Below the pieces are notes generated by a model. It was not told where the DNA came from and made no database searches. It worked only from the letters and a program-made list of their open reading frames with translations. A DNA stretch of 64,000 bases from Ancylomarina sp. 16SWW S1-10-2 (GTDB lineage Bacteria > Bacteroidota > Bacteroidia > Bacteroidales > Marinifilaceae). Each line of letters opens with the position of its first letter. The first letter of the stretch is position 1. The stretch spans positions 62,001-126,000 of the forward strand of contig NZ_SADB01000008.1 of assembly GCF_009669305.1 (NCBI RefSeq), given 5' to 3'. Of this stretch, positions 53,049-61,475 are shown in pieces. Position numbers and translations under genes: made by a program.

Positions 53049-53400
53049 TTTTGATTGTTAGTTTATGTTAGTTTGGATCGATCAGTTTTACTGAACGGGT
53101 CGATTCACTCTTTTATTATCACAGATCAATTTTGGTAAAATGGATGTGTAGAGGTATTGTATTCTTTTTTAGGAGTTTACCATAATTAAAGCTAGCTTCG
53201 CATAAATTACAGATTACTTAGATCTAGATGTTTTTTTTAAAGCTTAAAATCTAAATTGAATTGTTTTATATTCCTTTGGAATCTAGCTTTTAAACTTCTC
53301 TTTTTGAAGAATTTTAATTTATACTTAAGCTAATTTTGAAATTGTTTTTTCTTTTAATAAACAACATAATAAAACACAACAAACACAACACAACAAAACA
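53049..53400. other. 350-base gap before the cysteine-desulfidase-family gene
   Basis: AT-rich; ends in ACAACAAACACAACACAACA just before the ATG, an unstructured A/C-rich leader of the kind Bacteroidota use instead of a Shine-Dalgarno. No gene or hairpin terminator for the M16 gene is clear. Confidence 0.4.
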
Positions 53401-54681
53401 ATGAAGAACGTATATTTAAACAAATTAAAAAAGGAGTTTGTACCAGCTGCTGGTTGTACTGAGCCTGCATCAATCGCATTAGCTGCTGCTAAAGCAAGTG
53501 AAATATTGAAGGCTACGCCTGATAAAGTTCAAATGAAGGTAAGTGGAAATATTTTTAAAAATGTAATGGGTGTTGGAATACCTGGTTCCACGCTTGTTGG
53601 TATGTCAATTGCTGCTGCTTTAGGGGCTTTAGGAGGGCAATCTAAATATGGTTTAGAGATTTTTACGCACATAGGTGAAACTGTGGCTGAAGAAGCTAAA
53701 AGTTTTGTTAATGATGGTAAGGTTGAAATCAAGATGGTAAAAGATGTGCCTAAGCTTCATGTTGAATGTCTTAGTACCAAAGGAAAAGATACTTGTCGTG
53801 TTATAATTCAAGATAGACATGAAAATGTTGTTTTGGTAGAGCATAATGGTAAAGTTATTTTTTCTAAGGGTGTTGATATTTCGGTGGATGATGTAGACAA
53901 GGAAGAAGATTGGAGCGTTGAATCAATTTATAACTTTATCACAAGTGTTGATATTTCGGAACTTCAGTTTCTTGAAAAAGGAATTGAGATGAATAGAAAA
54001 ATTGCAGAGGAAGGTTTAAAAGGTTCTTACGGTTTACAAGTAGGTAAGTCTATGCAGTTAAATATTGAGAAAGGTATTATTTCTGATGATATCATTAATA
54101 AATCAATAATGATGGCTGCTGCAGGTTCCGATGCTAGAATGGCGGGTTGTTCAATGCCAGTAATGTCTAACTGTGGTAGTGGTAATCAAGGTATGAGTTT
54201 AACTCTACCGATTATGGTTGCTGCAGAAAAATTAAAAATTGATGATGAAACAAAATTAAGAGCATTGGCTTTAGGTTTGTTAATCTCAATACATATGAAA
54301 TCTTATGTAGGTCAATTGTCAGCTATTTGTGGTGTTTTATTGTCTACTTCAGGTGCTGCATGTGCTATCACTTATATGATGGGTGGTGAATTGAGTCATT
54401 TAAATTCAACATTAAAGAATATGACAGGTACCGTTACAGGTATGATTTGTGATGGTGCAAATGCGTCATGTGCTTTAAAAATATCTGCTAGTGTAAGTGC
54501 TGCTATTCAGTCGTCTTTATTAGCGATAAATAGTCAGTCTTTAAATAATATGGATGGTATTATTGACGATAATGTTGAAGAGACTATTCGTAATATCGGA
54601 TTATTAGCCAATGAAGGTATGCAAATTGCGGACGACGTTATTTTGAAAACGATGGTTGGTAAGATGGATAGAAATTGCTAA
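53401..54681 (+). CDS. L-cysteine desulfidase/L-serine dehydratase-alpha-like protein (UPF0597, CyuA type)
   Basis: This 426-residue protein has PAAGCTEPASIALAAAKA near the N terminus, where the Cys binds the catalytic Fe-S cluster in this family, then GNIFKNVMGVGIPGSTLVGM. The C-terminal half resembles the L-serine dehydratase alpha chain: AAGSDARMAGCSMPVMSNCGSGNQGM, ICGVLLSTSGAACAITYMMGG and MICDGANASCALKIS, giving the other cluster cysteines. Members degrade L-cysteine to pyruvate, ammonia and sulfide in strict anaerobes; serine deamination is possible. It is monocistronic, with a strong terminator. It fits the sulfur-amino-acid theme of the window but lacks the ECF-like motif. Confidence 0.88.
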   Translation: MKNVYLNKLKKEFVPAAGCTEPASIALAAAKASEILKATPDKVQMKVSGNIFKNVMGVGIPGSTLVGMSIAAALGALGGQSKYGLEIFTHIGETVAEEAKSFVNDGKVEIKMVKDVPKLHVECLSTKGKDTCRVIIQDRHENVVLVEHNGKVIFSKGVDISVDDVDKEEDWSVESIYNFITSVDISELQFLEKGIEMNRKIAEEGLKGSYGLQVGKSMQLNIEKGIISDDIINKSIMMAAAGSDARMAGCSMPVMSNCGSGNQGMSLTLPIMVAAEKLKIDDETKLRALALGLLISIHMKSYVGQLSAICGVLLSTSGAACAITYMMGGELSHLNSTLKNMTGTVTGMICDGANASCALKISASVSAAIQSSLLAINSQSLNNMDGIIDDNVEETIRNIGLLANEGMQIADDVILKTMVGKMDRNC

Positions 54682-54728
54682 TAGAAAGTTTGTATAAGAC
54701 TATTGAACAAATTTGTTCAAAATAGACT

Positions 54729-54764
54729 TGGGTCAATGGGATATTCCTATTGACCCATTTTTTT
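54729..54764 (+). terminator. Terminator of the cysteine-desulfidase-family gene
   Basis: 13-bp stem TGGGTCAATGGGA / TCCTATTGACCCA (one G-U), three-base loop, seven T. Confidence 0.92.
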
Positions 54765-54898
54765 GAAATAACATCAATAATATGGTAATACCTAGTAAGT
54801 TGGTGATAATGAAAATGTTGTGATTTGAACCAGATATTATTAAATTTTCATGGTACAGATATATTTTGATAAGTTTCTGGTTTAAGAATTATAGTAAA

Positions 54899-56356
54899 CT
54901 AGCTATTGTGTTTAAGGTTGGCTTTATGAATAAAGGATTCGGATTTAATTGTTTCTGCTTTGCTAAGAAGACTTGCAATTAGATAAACTAGAGATGAACC
55001 TAGCATGCCTATTAAAACATGTTTAGCAGTTCCAATTTCCCATGGAAGTGGGAGCTTAGCACCTAAAGCAACCGTTAAGTTGTATAGTGAAAAGATGGTT
55101 CCGAAAAGCATAGACGACATGGCTCCAATTGTAGTTCCCCTTTTCCAAATAAAACCAAGTATTAAAGGAACAAATGCGCCAGTGGATAGTAGGTCTGCAG
55201 CAAGCCATGAAACCTTAAGTATAGATTTTATTTCGAGACCAATTAAGAGCGCAATAAGCGTTACGATGATTGTTCCAATTTTTCCAACAATAAGAAGCTG
55301 TTTTTGTGTGGCTTCAGGTCTAAATCTATTTTTATAAATATCTACACAAAGCACCATTGCTCCCGTGTTGATCAAAGAATCCATGGTCGACATGATGGCT
55401 GAACAGATACCTACAAAGATTAAGGCACCAAGGAATGGAGGCATGTAATCGTTAATAATTCCAGAAATAATTCCACCTTGAGGCATCTCTTCAAATAAAC
55501 CTAAAGCTAGCATTCCTGTGAACGTTACCATAAGGTAAAGCGGGATATAGACTAGAAAACTTAGGCCTATCATTTTACGAGCATCTTGAGGAGATCGGGC
55601 AGCTGATATGCGTTGCCAAACATTGGCTTGTATCATCCACGCACTACCAAATGTGATAATATAAACCATATTACTCGACAATTGGTGTGTGAATGAGAAG
55701 TAATACGTTAACTGTTTTGTATCGGCTATTGTTTTGATTGCTGATATCCCACCTGAGTAATAATAAGCGTATGCAAATACTAATATTGAAGCTGATAAGA
55801 GAAAAATAAACTGTATAATATCAGTACGAACAACAGCTTTGAATCCACCAAAAAAGGAATAGAGTAAGACAATTCCCGTTCCAATAAGTGCTGACATAGT
55901 ATAATCTAAGTGTAGAAATTTTTCGAAGAATATACCAATTCCCACAATTTGGGAAGCTGCTGTAATTGTCATGAATAAAAAGATGAGAATAGATAGCATT
56001 AGAGCTGGTGCTTTCCCATAACGTTCTTCTAATAACTGAGGTTGTGTAATACTCCCAACTTTTCTGATGGCTCTCGCAAAAACAAAAAGTAAGCCAGTTG
56101 AAAATAAAACAGGCATACCATAAATCCAAAAGGCAGAAATCCCATTTTGATAGGAGTGATCAGCTGTTTCTATAGCTGAACCTGCTCCCCACCACGAAGC
56201 GATAAAAGTAATTGCTAAAGCTAAGAAAGAGAGTGATCTATTGGCTAGAAAATAGCCTTCAATCGAATCACTTTTCTTAGAAAATAGTGAGGAACTCACA
56301 ATAAGAATAACATAGATTGTTAATAAGATAATGGAAAATGATTGAAGAGAAGCCAT
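54899..56356 (-). CDS. Sodium:solute symporter (SSS family)
   Basis: This 485-residue protein has about 13 membrane helices. EGYFLANRSLSFLALAITFIASWWGAGSAIETADHSYQNG at the N terminus matches the SSS family, as do FFGGFKAVVRTDIIQF (about residue 165), MIQANVWQRISAARSPQDARKM and GICSAIMSTMDSLINTGAMVLCVDIYK, which contains the conserved Ser and Asp positions near the sodium site. It imports an organic solute, perhaps proline, a sugar or a monocarboxylate, together with Na+; the substrate is not predictable. It is a lone gene on the minus strand. Confidence 0.9.
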   Translation of the reverse strand: MASLQSFSIILLTIYVILIVSSSLFSKKSDSIEGYFLANRSLSFLALAITFIASWWGAGSAIETADHSYQNGISAFWIYGMPVLFSTGLLFVFARAIRKVGSITQPQLLEERYGKAPALMLSILIFLFMTITAASQIVGIGIFFEKFLHLDYTMSALIGTGIVLLYSFFGGFKAVVRTDIIQFIFLLSASILVFAYAYYYSGGISAIKTIADTKQLTYYFSFTHQLSSNMVYIITFGSAWMIQANVWQRISAARSPQDARKMIGLSFLVYIPLYLMVTFTGMLALGLFEEMPQGGIISGIINDYMPPFLGALIFVGICSAIMSTMDSLINTGAMVLCVDIYKNRFRPEATQKQLLIVGKIGTIIVTLIALLIGLEIKSILKVSWLAADLLSTGAFVPLILGFIWKRGTTIGAMSSMLFGTIFSLYNLTVALGAKLPLPWEIGTAKHVLIGMLGSSLVYLIASLLSKAETIKSESFIHKANLKHNS

Positions 56357-56769
56357 GCTATATTTTAATGCTTAAATTAGTTTATTGTAATACATAGATA
56401 CTTATTTTTTTATAATTGGGTATAAATATGAATGAGTAAAAGAATATAAGACTAGCAATCATAGTTGATATTGATAGAATTAGTCGTGTTTGTTATTTAT
56501 GCTTTTACTAGATATTACAAACCGTTCGGTATGAGAAGAAAGTTGATTATAGGTGTCGTTTATGTCCTTTTTAAGGATGATTTTAAAAATACCAGCGTGT
56601 CAATTCACACCATTTCGAAAGTTTTCGAAAGAATGGAAGTTTTAAGAACGTTTACAGAAAGTTTTATTTTTAGACAGATTAAAGTCTGATTTTTACAAAT
56701 TTTTTGAAAAAAGGGAAAATCTAGAAAATATAAAATTATGTAATATTAAACGATCTAAACGTATAGATT
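56357..56769. other. 410-base gap, no convincing gene
   Basis: Contains an open frame of 74 codons from a TTG (56465-56689) with no ribosome site and no family resemblance, judged spurious. The symporter promoter must lie at the left side but no clean box is seen. Confidence 0.35.
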
Positions 56770-57042
56770 TTATAATGCCAATAAGCCTTCAATATGTTTA
56801 GTTTGATCATAAATAGCAATTACAGCATCTGCATCTTTCATCATAATTTTTACGGTAATACTAAGGTAAGCCATATTTTTTGATGTTTTAAAAGCGAATT
56901 GAGTTCCTTTTGGAAATATAGCTTTTACAGCCTCTGTTTTTTCATCTTTATTAGGGATAACAAATTTGAACATATATATTGAAGGCCATTGAGTGGAGTC
57001 AACAAGCTGTTTGCGTATTTGATTGTATTTTTCTTGATCCAT
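56770..57042 (-). CDS. DUF493 family protein (YbeD-like)
   Basis: This 90-residue ferredoxin-fold protein has WPSIYMFKFVIPNKDEKTEAVKAIFP, the start of the DUF493/YbeD pattern, then FAFKTSKNMAYLSITVKIMMKDADAVIAIYDQTKHIEGLLAL, with the terminal helix and strand usual for the family. The length is normal. Members are small regulatory-fold proteins; in other bacteria some are linked to lipoyl or amino-acid metabolism, but no function is established here. It is monocistronic on the minus strand. Confidence 0.85.
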   Translation of the reverse strand: MDQEKYNQIRKQLVDSTQWPSIYMFKFVIPNKDEKTEAVKAIFPKGTQFAFKTSKNMAYLSITVKIMMKDADAVIAIYDQTKHIEGLLAL

Positions 57043-57301
57043 TTTGCGTTATTTATTTCTGCAAAAATCGAAAAGTTTTTCCAAAATTCCACAATTATAT
57101 AGGTTTATTATAAGTTGTTAGTCATATTTTATTAAAAGGATTCATTTTGTGGATTTTAATTGTTTTGTAGTGAAGTGATTTGTATTTAATGTGAATGGTC
57201 TAGTTTCCTGTTAATTAGTGTTTTATGCAACATGTTTTTTTTACTGATTATTTTTTAGTATATTAGAATACTATGTCAGAATTCCCCGTTTGTAAAAGCT
57301 A

Positions 57302-57309
57302 TATTTTTG
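57302..57309 (+). promoter_or_regulatory. Candidate -7 box before the beta-barrel gene
   Basis: TATTTTTG matches TAnnTTTG and lies 27 bases before the ATG at 57336. No clear TTG at 19 bases upstream. Confidence 0.4.
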
Positions 57310-57335
57310 ACAGAATTAACTCTAAATCTTGAGCT

Positions 57336-58511
57336 ATGAGAAAGGTGATTCTAATCCTGATGATAGTCTCGATTGCTTCACTTGTCATTGCACAAGACAA
57401 TTATATTAATCGAGACATACGGCCTAATATGAGCTTGGAAAATTCCAGGACTTATACGCTCGATTTTTTGAATGGCTTAAGTTTTCCCCAAGGTGATTTG
57501 AATCATTTTCTTAAAAATGGTTTTAATAGTGGTATTCTCTTTCACAAAAATTTCTCAAAAAAGTTATCACTAGGATTTAGTGCAAATCATAGTCGGTTTG
57601 ATTATAGACAGAATTTTGGTCCAATTCAAGGTTCGGGGAGTCAGGAATTAAACACAACATCTTTTGATGTAGGTCCTCAATATAATATGCGTTTTGGGCG
57701 GTTTTCTGTAGAGTTTTATGGACGATCGGGCTTGTCCTTAGTGAATTCACCTCAATCATCAAGAATGTTTGAAGAAACAGATATTACTATAACGACGCTT
57801 GAAGCCTATAAAAGTACTGCCCTAACTGTACGCTTGGGCGCTAATATGACAGCCAATATTTTCGAAGGACTCGATTTCTATTTTAGTTCGGAATATATGA
57901 CTACTCTTAATAGTGAAATGAATTATCAAACGCGTGATTTATCAGAAGCTGTTAGAGAAGATGGTACACTTAATTCTGTTTTAGCTAATGAGTTACCTTA
58001 CACGAACGAAAGTCTCTCATTATCTATGTTAAATGTGAATATTGGCGTACGAATATCGATAGGAGCTAATTCTAATAGACATAGATCAAATTCTATTTAT
58101 AAAGCTAATGGAAATTCTATGTTTGATGGTTATTTTCTTAAGTCTAATTCTAACAAAAAGGATGGAGAAAAACGTGCTCAATATAATAATTTAACTCGTA
58201 GTAAGACTTCTTCTATTGTTGTTCCCATTAATGATAATAAAAAAGGTAAAATAAGTGACACGATTCAAACCAAAGGAAAATCTGCCCTGGATCAGAATAT
58301 AAATCGTATTGATAATACTTCGATTATTGCACCCAAACCAGATATGAGTGAAACCCAATTAAATTCTGAGTTTAAACCCGAAGAAGAGATTACTTTAACT
58401 GATATTTCTGAAGATAAGTTGAAGCTTAAAACCAAAGCGCAATTGTCAAAGGAAAGAAGAAAAAGAAAGCGTATTGAACGTAGACTTAAAAGATTAAAAT
58501 CCAAGATGTAA
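57336..58511 (+). CDS. Outer membrane beta-barrel-type protein with basic C-terminal tail
   Basis: This 391-residue protein has a signal peptide (1-19, ending SLVIAQ). Residues 40-245 show alternating hydrophobic/aromatic strands (TYTLDFLNGLSFP, LSLGFSANHSRFDYRQNF, SFDVGPQYNMRFGRFSVEFYGRSGLSLV, ALTVRLGANMTANIFEGLDFYFSSEYMTT, LSMLNVNIGVRISIG) typical of an eight-stranded outer-membrane barrel. The remaining 140 residues are hydrophilic, Lys/Asn-rich and end in a highly basic helix (SKERRKRKRIERRLKRLK). That tail is unusual for a barrel protein and could bind nucleic acid, peptidoglycan or a partner. No family name is secure. Confidence 0.7.
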   Translation: MRKVILILMIVSIASLVIAQDNYINRDIRPNMSLENSRTYTLDFLNGLSFPQGDLNHFLKNGFNSGILFHKNFSKKLSLGFSANHSRFDYRQNFGPIQGSGSQELNTTSFDVGPQYNMRFGRFSVEFYGRSGLSLVNSPQSSRMFEETDITITTLEAYKSTALTVRLGANMTANIFEGLDFYFSSEYMTTLNSEMNYQTRDLSEAVREDGTLNSVLANELPYTNESLSLSMLNVNIGVRISIGANSNRHRSNSIYKANGNSMFDGYFLKSNSNKKDGEKRAQYNNLTRSKTSSIVVPINDNKKGKISDTIQTKGKSALDQNINRIDNTSIIAPKPDMSETQLNSEFKPEEEITLTDISEDKLKLKTKAQLSKERRKRKRIERRLKRLKSKM

Positions 58512-58960
58512 AAATTTCATTCAATGTCTTAATTTTTGAATATAGCATGTCCTGAAGATGTTTTGTGCTTATACTTCCTACAATATCTAGGTTTTTGAAA
58601 TTAAACCTTGCTTTATTGTACCCTAATTTATTTTAGTAATCATTAAGATATTCCGATACAGTTACGTGTAATCCTTTTTTTTGAATTGACAAGGCTCCTT
58701 GATGTGCTTAAAGTAGATGTTTCGAGACTTTAAATAATCTCTGAATAGTTTTTATATAGATAGCTTTAATAATTAATTAATTAACTAAAAAAGTGAATTA
58801 TAATTTCATGACAAAATTCATTTTTAGTTTGACAGTTTTTTGTTAAATTCATGCTGTCTATTTTGGAATACAGCAATTTGCAAAAACTAGAGTTCTATTC
58901 CGAAGTACATGTAGCCATGTTTAGCACTTGAAACTAAATCAATAATTTAAAAAGATAGAG
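58512..58960. other. 450-base gap before the PepT-like gene
   Basis: AT-rich spacer without open frames of note, hairpin terminators or repeats. Confidence 0.4.
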
Positions 58961-60037
58961 ATGTCAGAAAGAATGATAAAGCAATTTATGGAGATGGTTC
59001 AGATTGATAGTGAATCTGGAAATGAAGCTAATTTTATAAGTTATCTTGAAAAAGAATATCAGAAGTTAGGAGCTAAAACAGAACTTGATAGTTATGGTAA
59101 TATGATAGCAAAATTACCGGCTAAAGGTTGTGAAGGTAAAGAACCAATCCTTTTATCTTGTCATTCTGATACGGTGAAACCAGGTATAGGCATAGAACCC
59201 GTGTTAGCCGATGGTGTAATAAGGTCGAAAGGAGATACTATTTTGGGAGCCGACGATAAAGCAGGAATTGCCGAAATGTTGGAAGCTTTAAGAATTGCAG
59301 AAGTACATCCTCCTATCGAAGTAGCGATTTCTCGCGAAGAGGAAATAGGTCTATTTGGTGTAAAGAATCTCGATTATTCTAAACTAACAGCTAAAAGAGG
59401 TTTCTTACTGGATAATGATACTTTAGATACCATCATTATTGGTGGTCCATCGTATTTTACCTTTGATGTTACAGTAAAAGGTAAGTCGGCACATGCTGGA
59501 ATGGAACCCGAAAAAGGAATTAATGCTATCGTAGCTGCATCTAAAGCTATTTTGGCTTTGAAACTAGGTCGTTTGGATAATGAAACAACAGCCAATGTTG
59601 GTATTATTGAAGGTGGAATTGTTCGTAACGGTGTGCCTGATAAAGTGACTTTTAAAGCAGAATGTAGAAGCTTGAATCACGAAAAAGCCGTAAAATTAGC
59701 AGCCGAAATGAGAGCCGTAATGGTAAGTGCAGTTGAAGCTGAAGGTGCACAAATCGAAATTGACGAACAAAATTTGTGTAAGGCTGTAGACATACCAGAA
59801 AGTTCTTTTACTGTTGACTTATCTAAGAAAGCACTTAAAACTGTTGGTATTGATGCCAAAGCCACTTTTATGACTGGATTTACGGATGCTTCAATTTATA
59901 ATAATATGGGTATTGAAATGGCAGTAGTAGGTATTGGAGCAAAAAATGAGCATGCTTTAGATGAGCATATTTATGTAGCAGATATGGAAAAAGCTTTAAA
60001 AATGATTGTAGAGTTGTTACGTTTATCTGCACAGTAG
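58961..60037 (+). CDS. M20-family metallopeptidase, peptidase T-like
   Basis: This 358-residue cytoplasmic dinuclear zinc peptidase has SCHSDTV with the first His/Asp ligand (near residue 68), GADDKAGIAEMLEAL with the bridging Asp, SREEEIGLFGVKN with the catalytic Glu pair, LLDNDTLDTIIIGGPSYFTFDVTVKGKSAHAGMEPEKGINAI in the dimerisation domain and GIGAKNEHALDEHIYVADME at the end with the last His. This fits the PepT/M20B group, which removes the N-terminal residue of tripeptides; closely related sequences are also labelled YqjE. It is monocistronic with a terminator at 60059. Confidence 0.88.
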   Translation: MSERMIKQFMEMVQIDSESGNEANFISYLEKEYQKLGAKTELDSYGNMIAKLPAKGCEGKEPILLSCHSDTVKPGIGIEPVLADGVIRSKGDTILGADDKAGIAEMLEALRIAEVHPPIEVAISREEEIGLFGVKNLDYSKLTAKRGFLLDNDTLDTIIIGGPSYFTFDVTVKGKSAHAGMEPEKGINAIVAASKAILALKLGRLDNETTANVGIIEGGIVRNGVPDKVTFKAECRSLNHEKAVKLAAEMRAVMVSAVEAEGAQIEIDEQNLCKAVDIPESSFTVDLSKKALKTVGIDAKATFMTGFTDASIYNNMGIEMAVVGIGAKNEHALDEHIYVADMEKALKMIVELLRLSAQ

Positions 60038-60058
60038 TTTCCTTTAAACAGAATATAG

Positions 60059-60091
60059 AAAAGTGTGATCTCAACTGGTCACACTTTTTTA
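60059..60091 (+). terminator. Terminator of the PepT-like gene
   Basis: AAAGTGTGA / TCACACTTT stem with a ten-base loop and six T. Confidence 0.85.
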
Positions 60092-60189
60092 GTGGCGAAA
60101 ATGAAATTGTTTGTTTAGCAAAAATTGGATCGTAGTTTCCCAATCTCCAAGAAAAAAAACAAGGAAAATTGGAAATTAAAATTGAGAGT

Positions 60190-60642
60190 ATGAGTAATAC
60201 AGATTTTACAATAAGTTTTAATGAGCGAAGATTGTTTAGTCCTTTAAAAAAGAAAACACATTATGTTAGTGGCGTATTATTAATTGGAGTCGGATTATGG
60301 GGATTAATAATGGCAAATAGTGAAACAGCTACTTTTTACTGGATTTTCTTTGTAGGAGGAATTTTTAACCTTGGAATTGGGTTTATGGGAAAGTATTTAC
60401 ATAAAGAACATAATTTTATAACAATCAATCCTGAAATAATTGAATTCAAAAATTCATGTCAGAAACGAAAATCTCTTTTAATAAATGACCTACGAGATAT
60501 CGTACTTGAATCAAATAAAGTAGAATTCTTTACCCTTGATCAGCAAGTTTGTACTTATGACTTTTCAAATTTTACTAATGCTGAAAAGGAAGACTTAAAT
60601 GATGAGTTGGGTAAAATAAAAAATAAGTTGATTGCAGATTGA
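60190..60642 (+). CDS. Two-helix membrane protein of unknown function
   Basis: The protein has 150 residues from the ATG at 60190; a TTG at 60169 in the same frame is a weaker start. Two membrane helices form a hairpin (VSGVLLIGVGLWGLIMA and FYWIFFVGGIFNLGIGFMG), followed by a soluble, beta-rich C-terminal part (FITINPEIIEFKNSC; LINDLRDIVLESNKVEFFTLDQQVCTYDF). The layout, hairpin then PH-like strands, is shared with the next gene (60719), so the two may be distant paralogues working together. No named family is recognised. Confidence 0.65.
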   Translation: MSNTDFTISFNERRLFSPLKKKTHYVSGVLLIGVGLWGLIMANSETATFYWIFFVGGIFNLGIGFMGKYLHKEHNFITINPEIIEFKNSCQKRKSLLINDLRDIVLESNKVEFFTLDQQVCTYDFSNFTNAEKEDLNDELGKIKNKLIAD

Positions 60643-60718
60643 TCTCTGTAGTTATGAGGCGTTCAATATATTTTGGTTTTAAACTAAAAATAAATTGTGT
60701 TACTAATATTAAATCAAA

Positions 60719-61174
60719 ATGACGGAAAGAATTCAATTGTATAAAGTGAAAAAGGTCAATATTAAATTTTTTATGTGGTTTAGTTTATTTGCTTTCGCCT
60801 ATGGCTTATTTCTTTTTATTCTGGGGCTGAGTCATGGTTTTAAGTTTGACTTCCCGGGAGATTGGAGCTCTATAGCTTTTATGGCACAAGGTTTGATTTT
60901 TGCCTTGATAGCTTATCAGCAATGGTATAGAGGAAAGTATTTTATTGAGCTTGATAATGACAATTTGAGCTATCAATTGCCGGACAGCAAGAGAGTTGTA
61001 AGTATTCTAATATCAGATATTAAACAGATAAAAATGGATGGTATTGAGATGTTTATTTTAGCTAATGGGAGCGAGAGTAAAATTCTTTTCGAGCATATCG
61101 AATGGAAAGAATTAAATCGAGTTAAAGCCTTAGTTAAGGATTTATCAGCGAGAGTAAGCCAAAATAATGTGTAA
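60719..61174 (+). CDS. Two-helix membrane protein with PH-like tail, unknown function
   Basis: The protein has 151 residues. Two hydrophobic helices (MWFSLFAFAYGLFLFILGLSHGF and SIAFMAQGLIFALIAYQQWY) are followed by YFIELDNDNLSYQLPDSKRVVSILISDIKQIKMDGIEMFI, which alternates like a bacterial PH domain, and a final amphipathic helix. The organisation matches the preceding gene, 77 bases upstream on the same strand. A short third frame (61167-61283) overlaps its stop. The function is unknown. Confidence 0.7.
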   Translation: MTERIQLYKVKKVNIKFFMWFSLFAFAYGLFLFILGLSHGFKFDFPGDWSSIAFMAQGLIFALIAYQQWYRGKYFIELDNDNLSYQLPDSKRVVSILISDIKQIKMDGIEMFILANGSESKILFEHIEWKELNRVKALVKDLSARVSQNNV

Positions 61175-61283
61175 ATTAAAGTACGTTTTAAATCTTGGTT
61201 TAGGTTTACCAATGGGAATGCTTATTGGTATGGCTTATTGCATATTTCTAGATAAAAAGTTTCATGACCGTAGCAGGTGTTAG
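61167..61283 (+). CDS. Possible 38-residue membrane microprotein
   Basis: ATG at 61167 overlaps the stop of the preceding gene by 8 bases (ATGTGTAA). The 38-codon frame encodes one glycine-zipper-like helix (LGLGLPMGMLIGMAYCIF) flanked by basic residues, with two Cys. The overlap suggests translational coupling and the helix suggests association with the two upstream membrane proteins. The short length leaves real doubt. Confidence 0.35.
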   Translation: MCKLKYVLNLGLGLPMGMLIGMAYCIFLDKKFHDRSRC

Positions 61284-61377
61284 AGATGTAAATTGCATTT
61301 TAAATTCAATGAATATAAGTGTAAATGCTCTCTCTTTATATTCAGTTTGTTTTTAAAAGGATAGTATTCATAAGACA

Positions 61378-61420
61378 AAAAAATCCTGATAAGCATTTAG
61401 CCTATCAGGATTTTATATTT
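61378..61420. terminator. Bidirectional terminator
   Basis: Perfect 10-bp stem AATCCTGATA / TATCAGGATT with an 11-base loop, preceded by an A-run and followed by TTTATATTT. It serves the rightward small genes and the leftward AsmA-like gene. Confidence 0.8.
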
Positions 61421-61475
61421 TATTTCGATAAATCATACCTAAAATGAAGGTGTGTTGTAAATAAATAGAAGTCTA

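Noticed and set aside
56465..56689. 74-codon open frame between symporter and DUF493 genes
   Set aside because: TTG start, no ribosome site, no family resemblance; likely chance.
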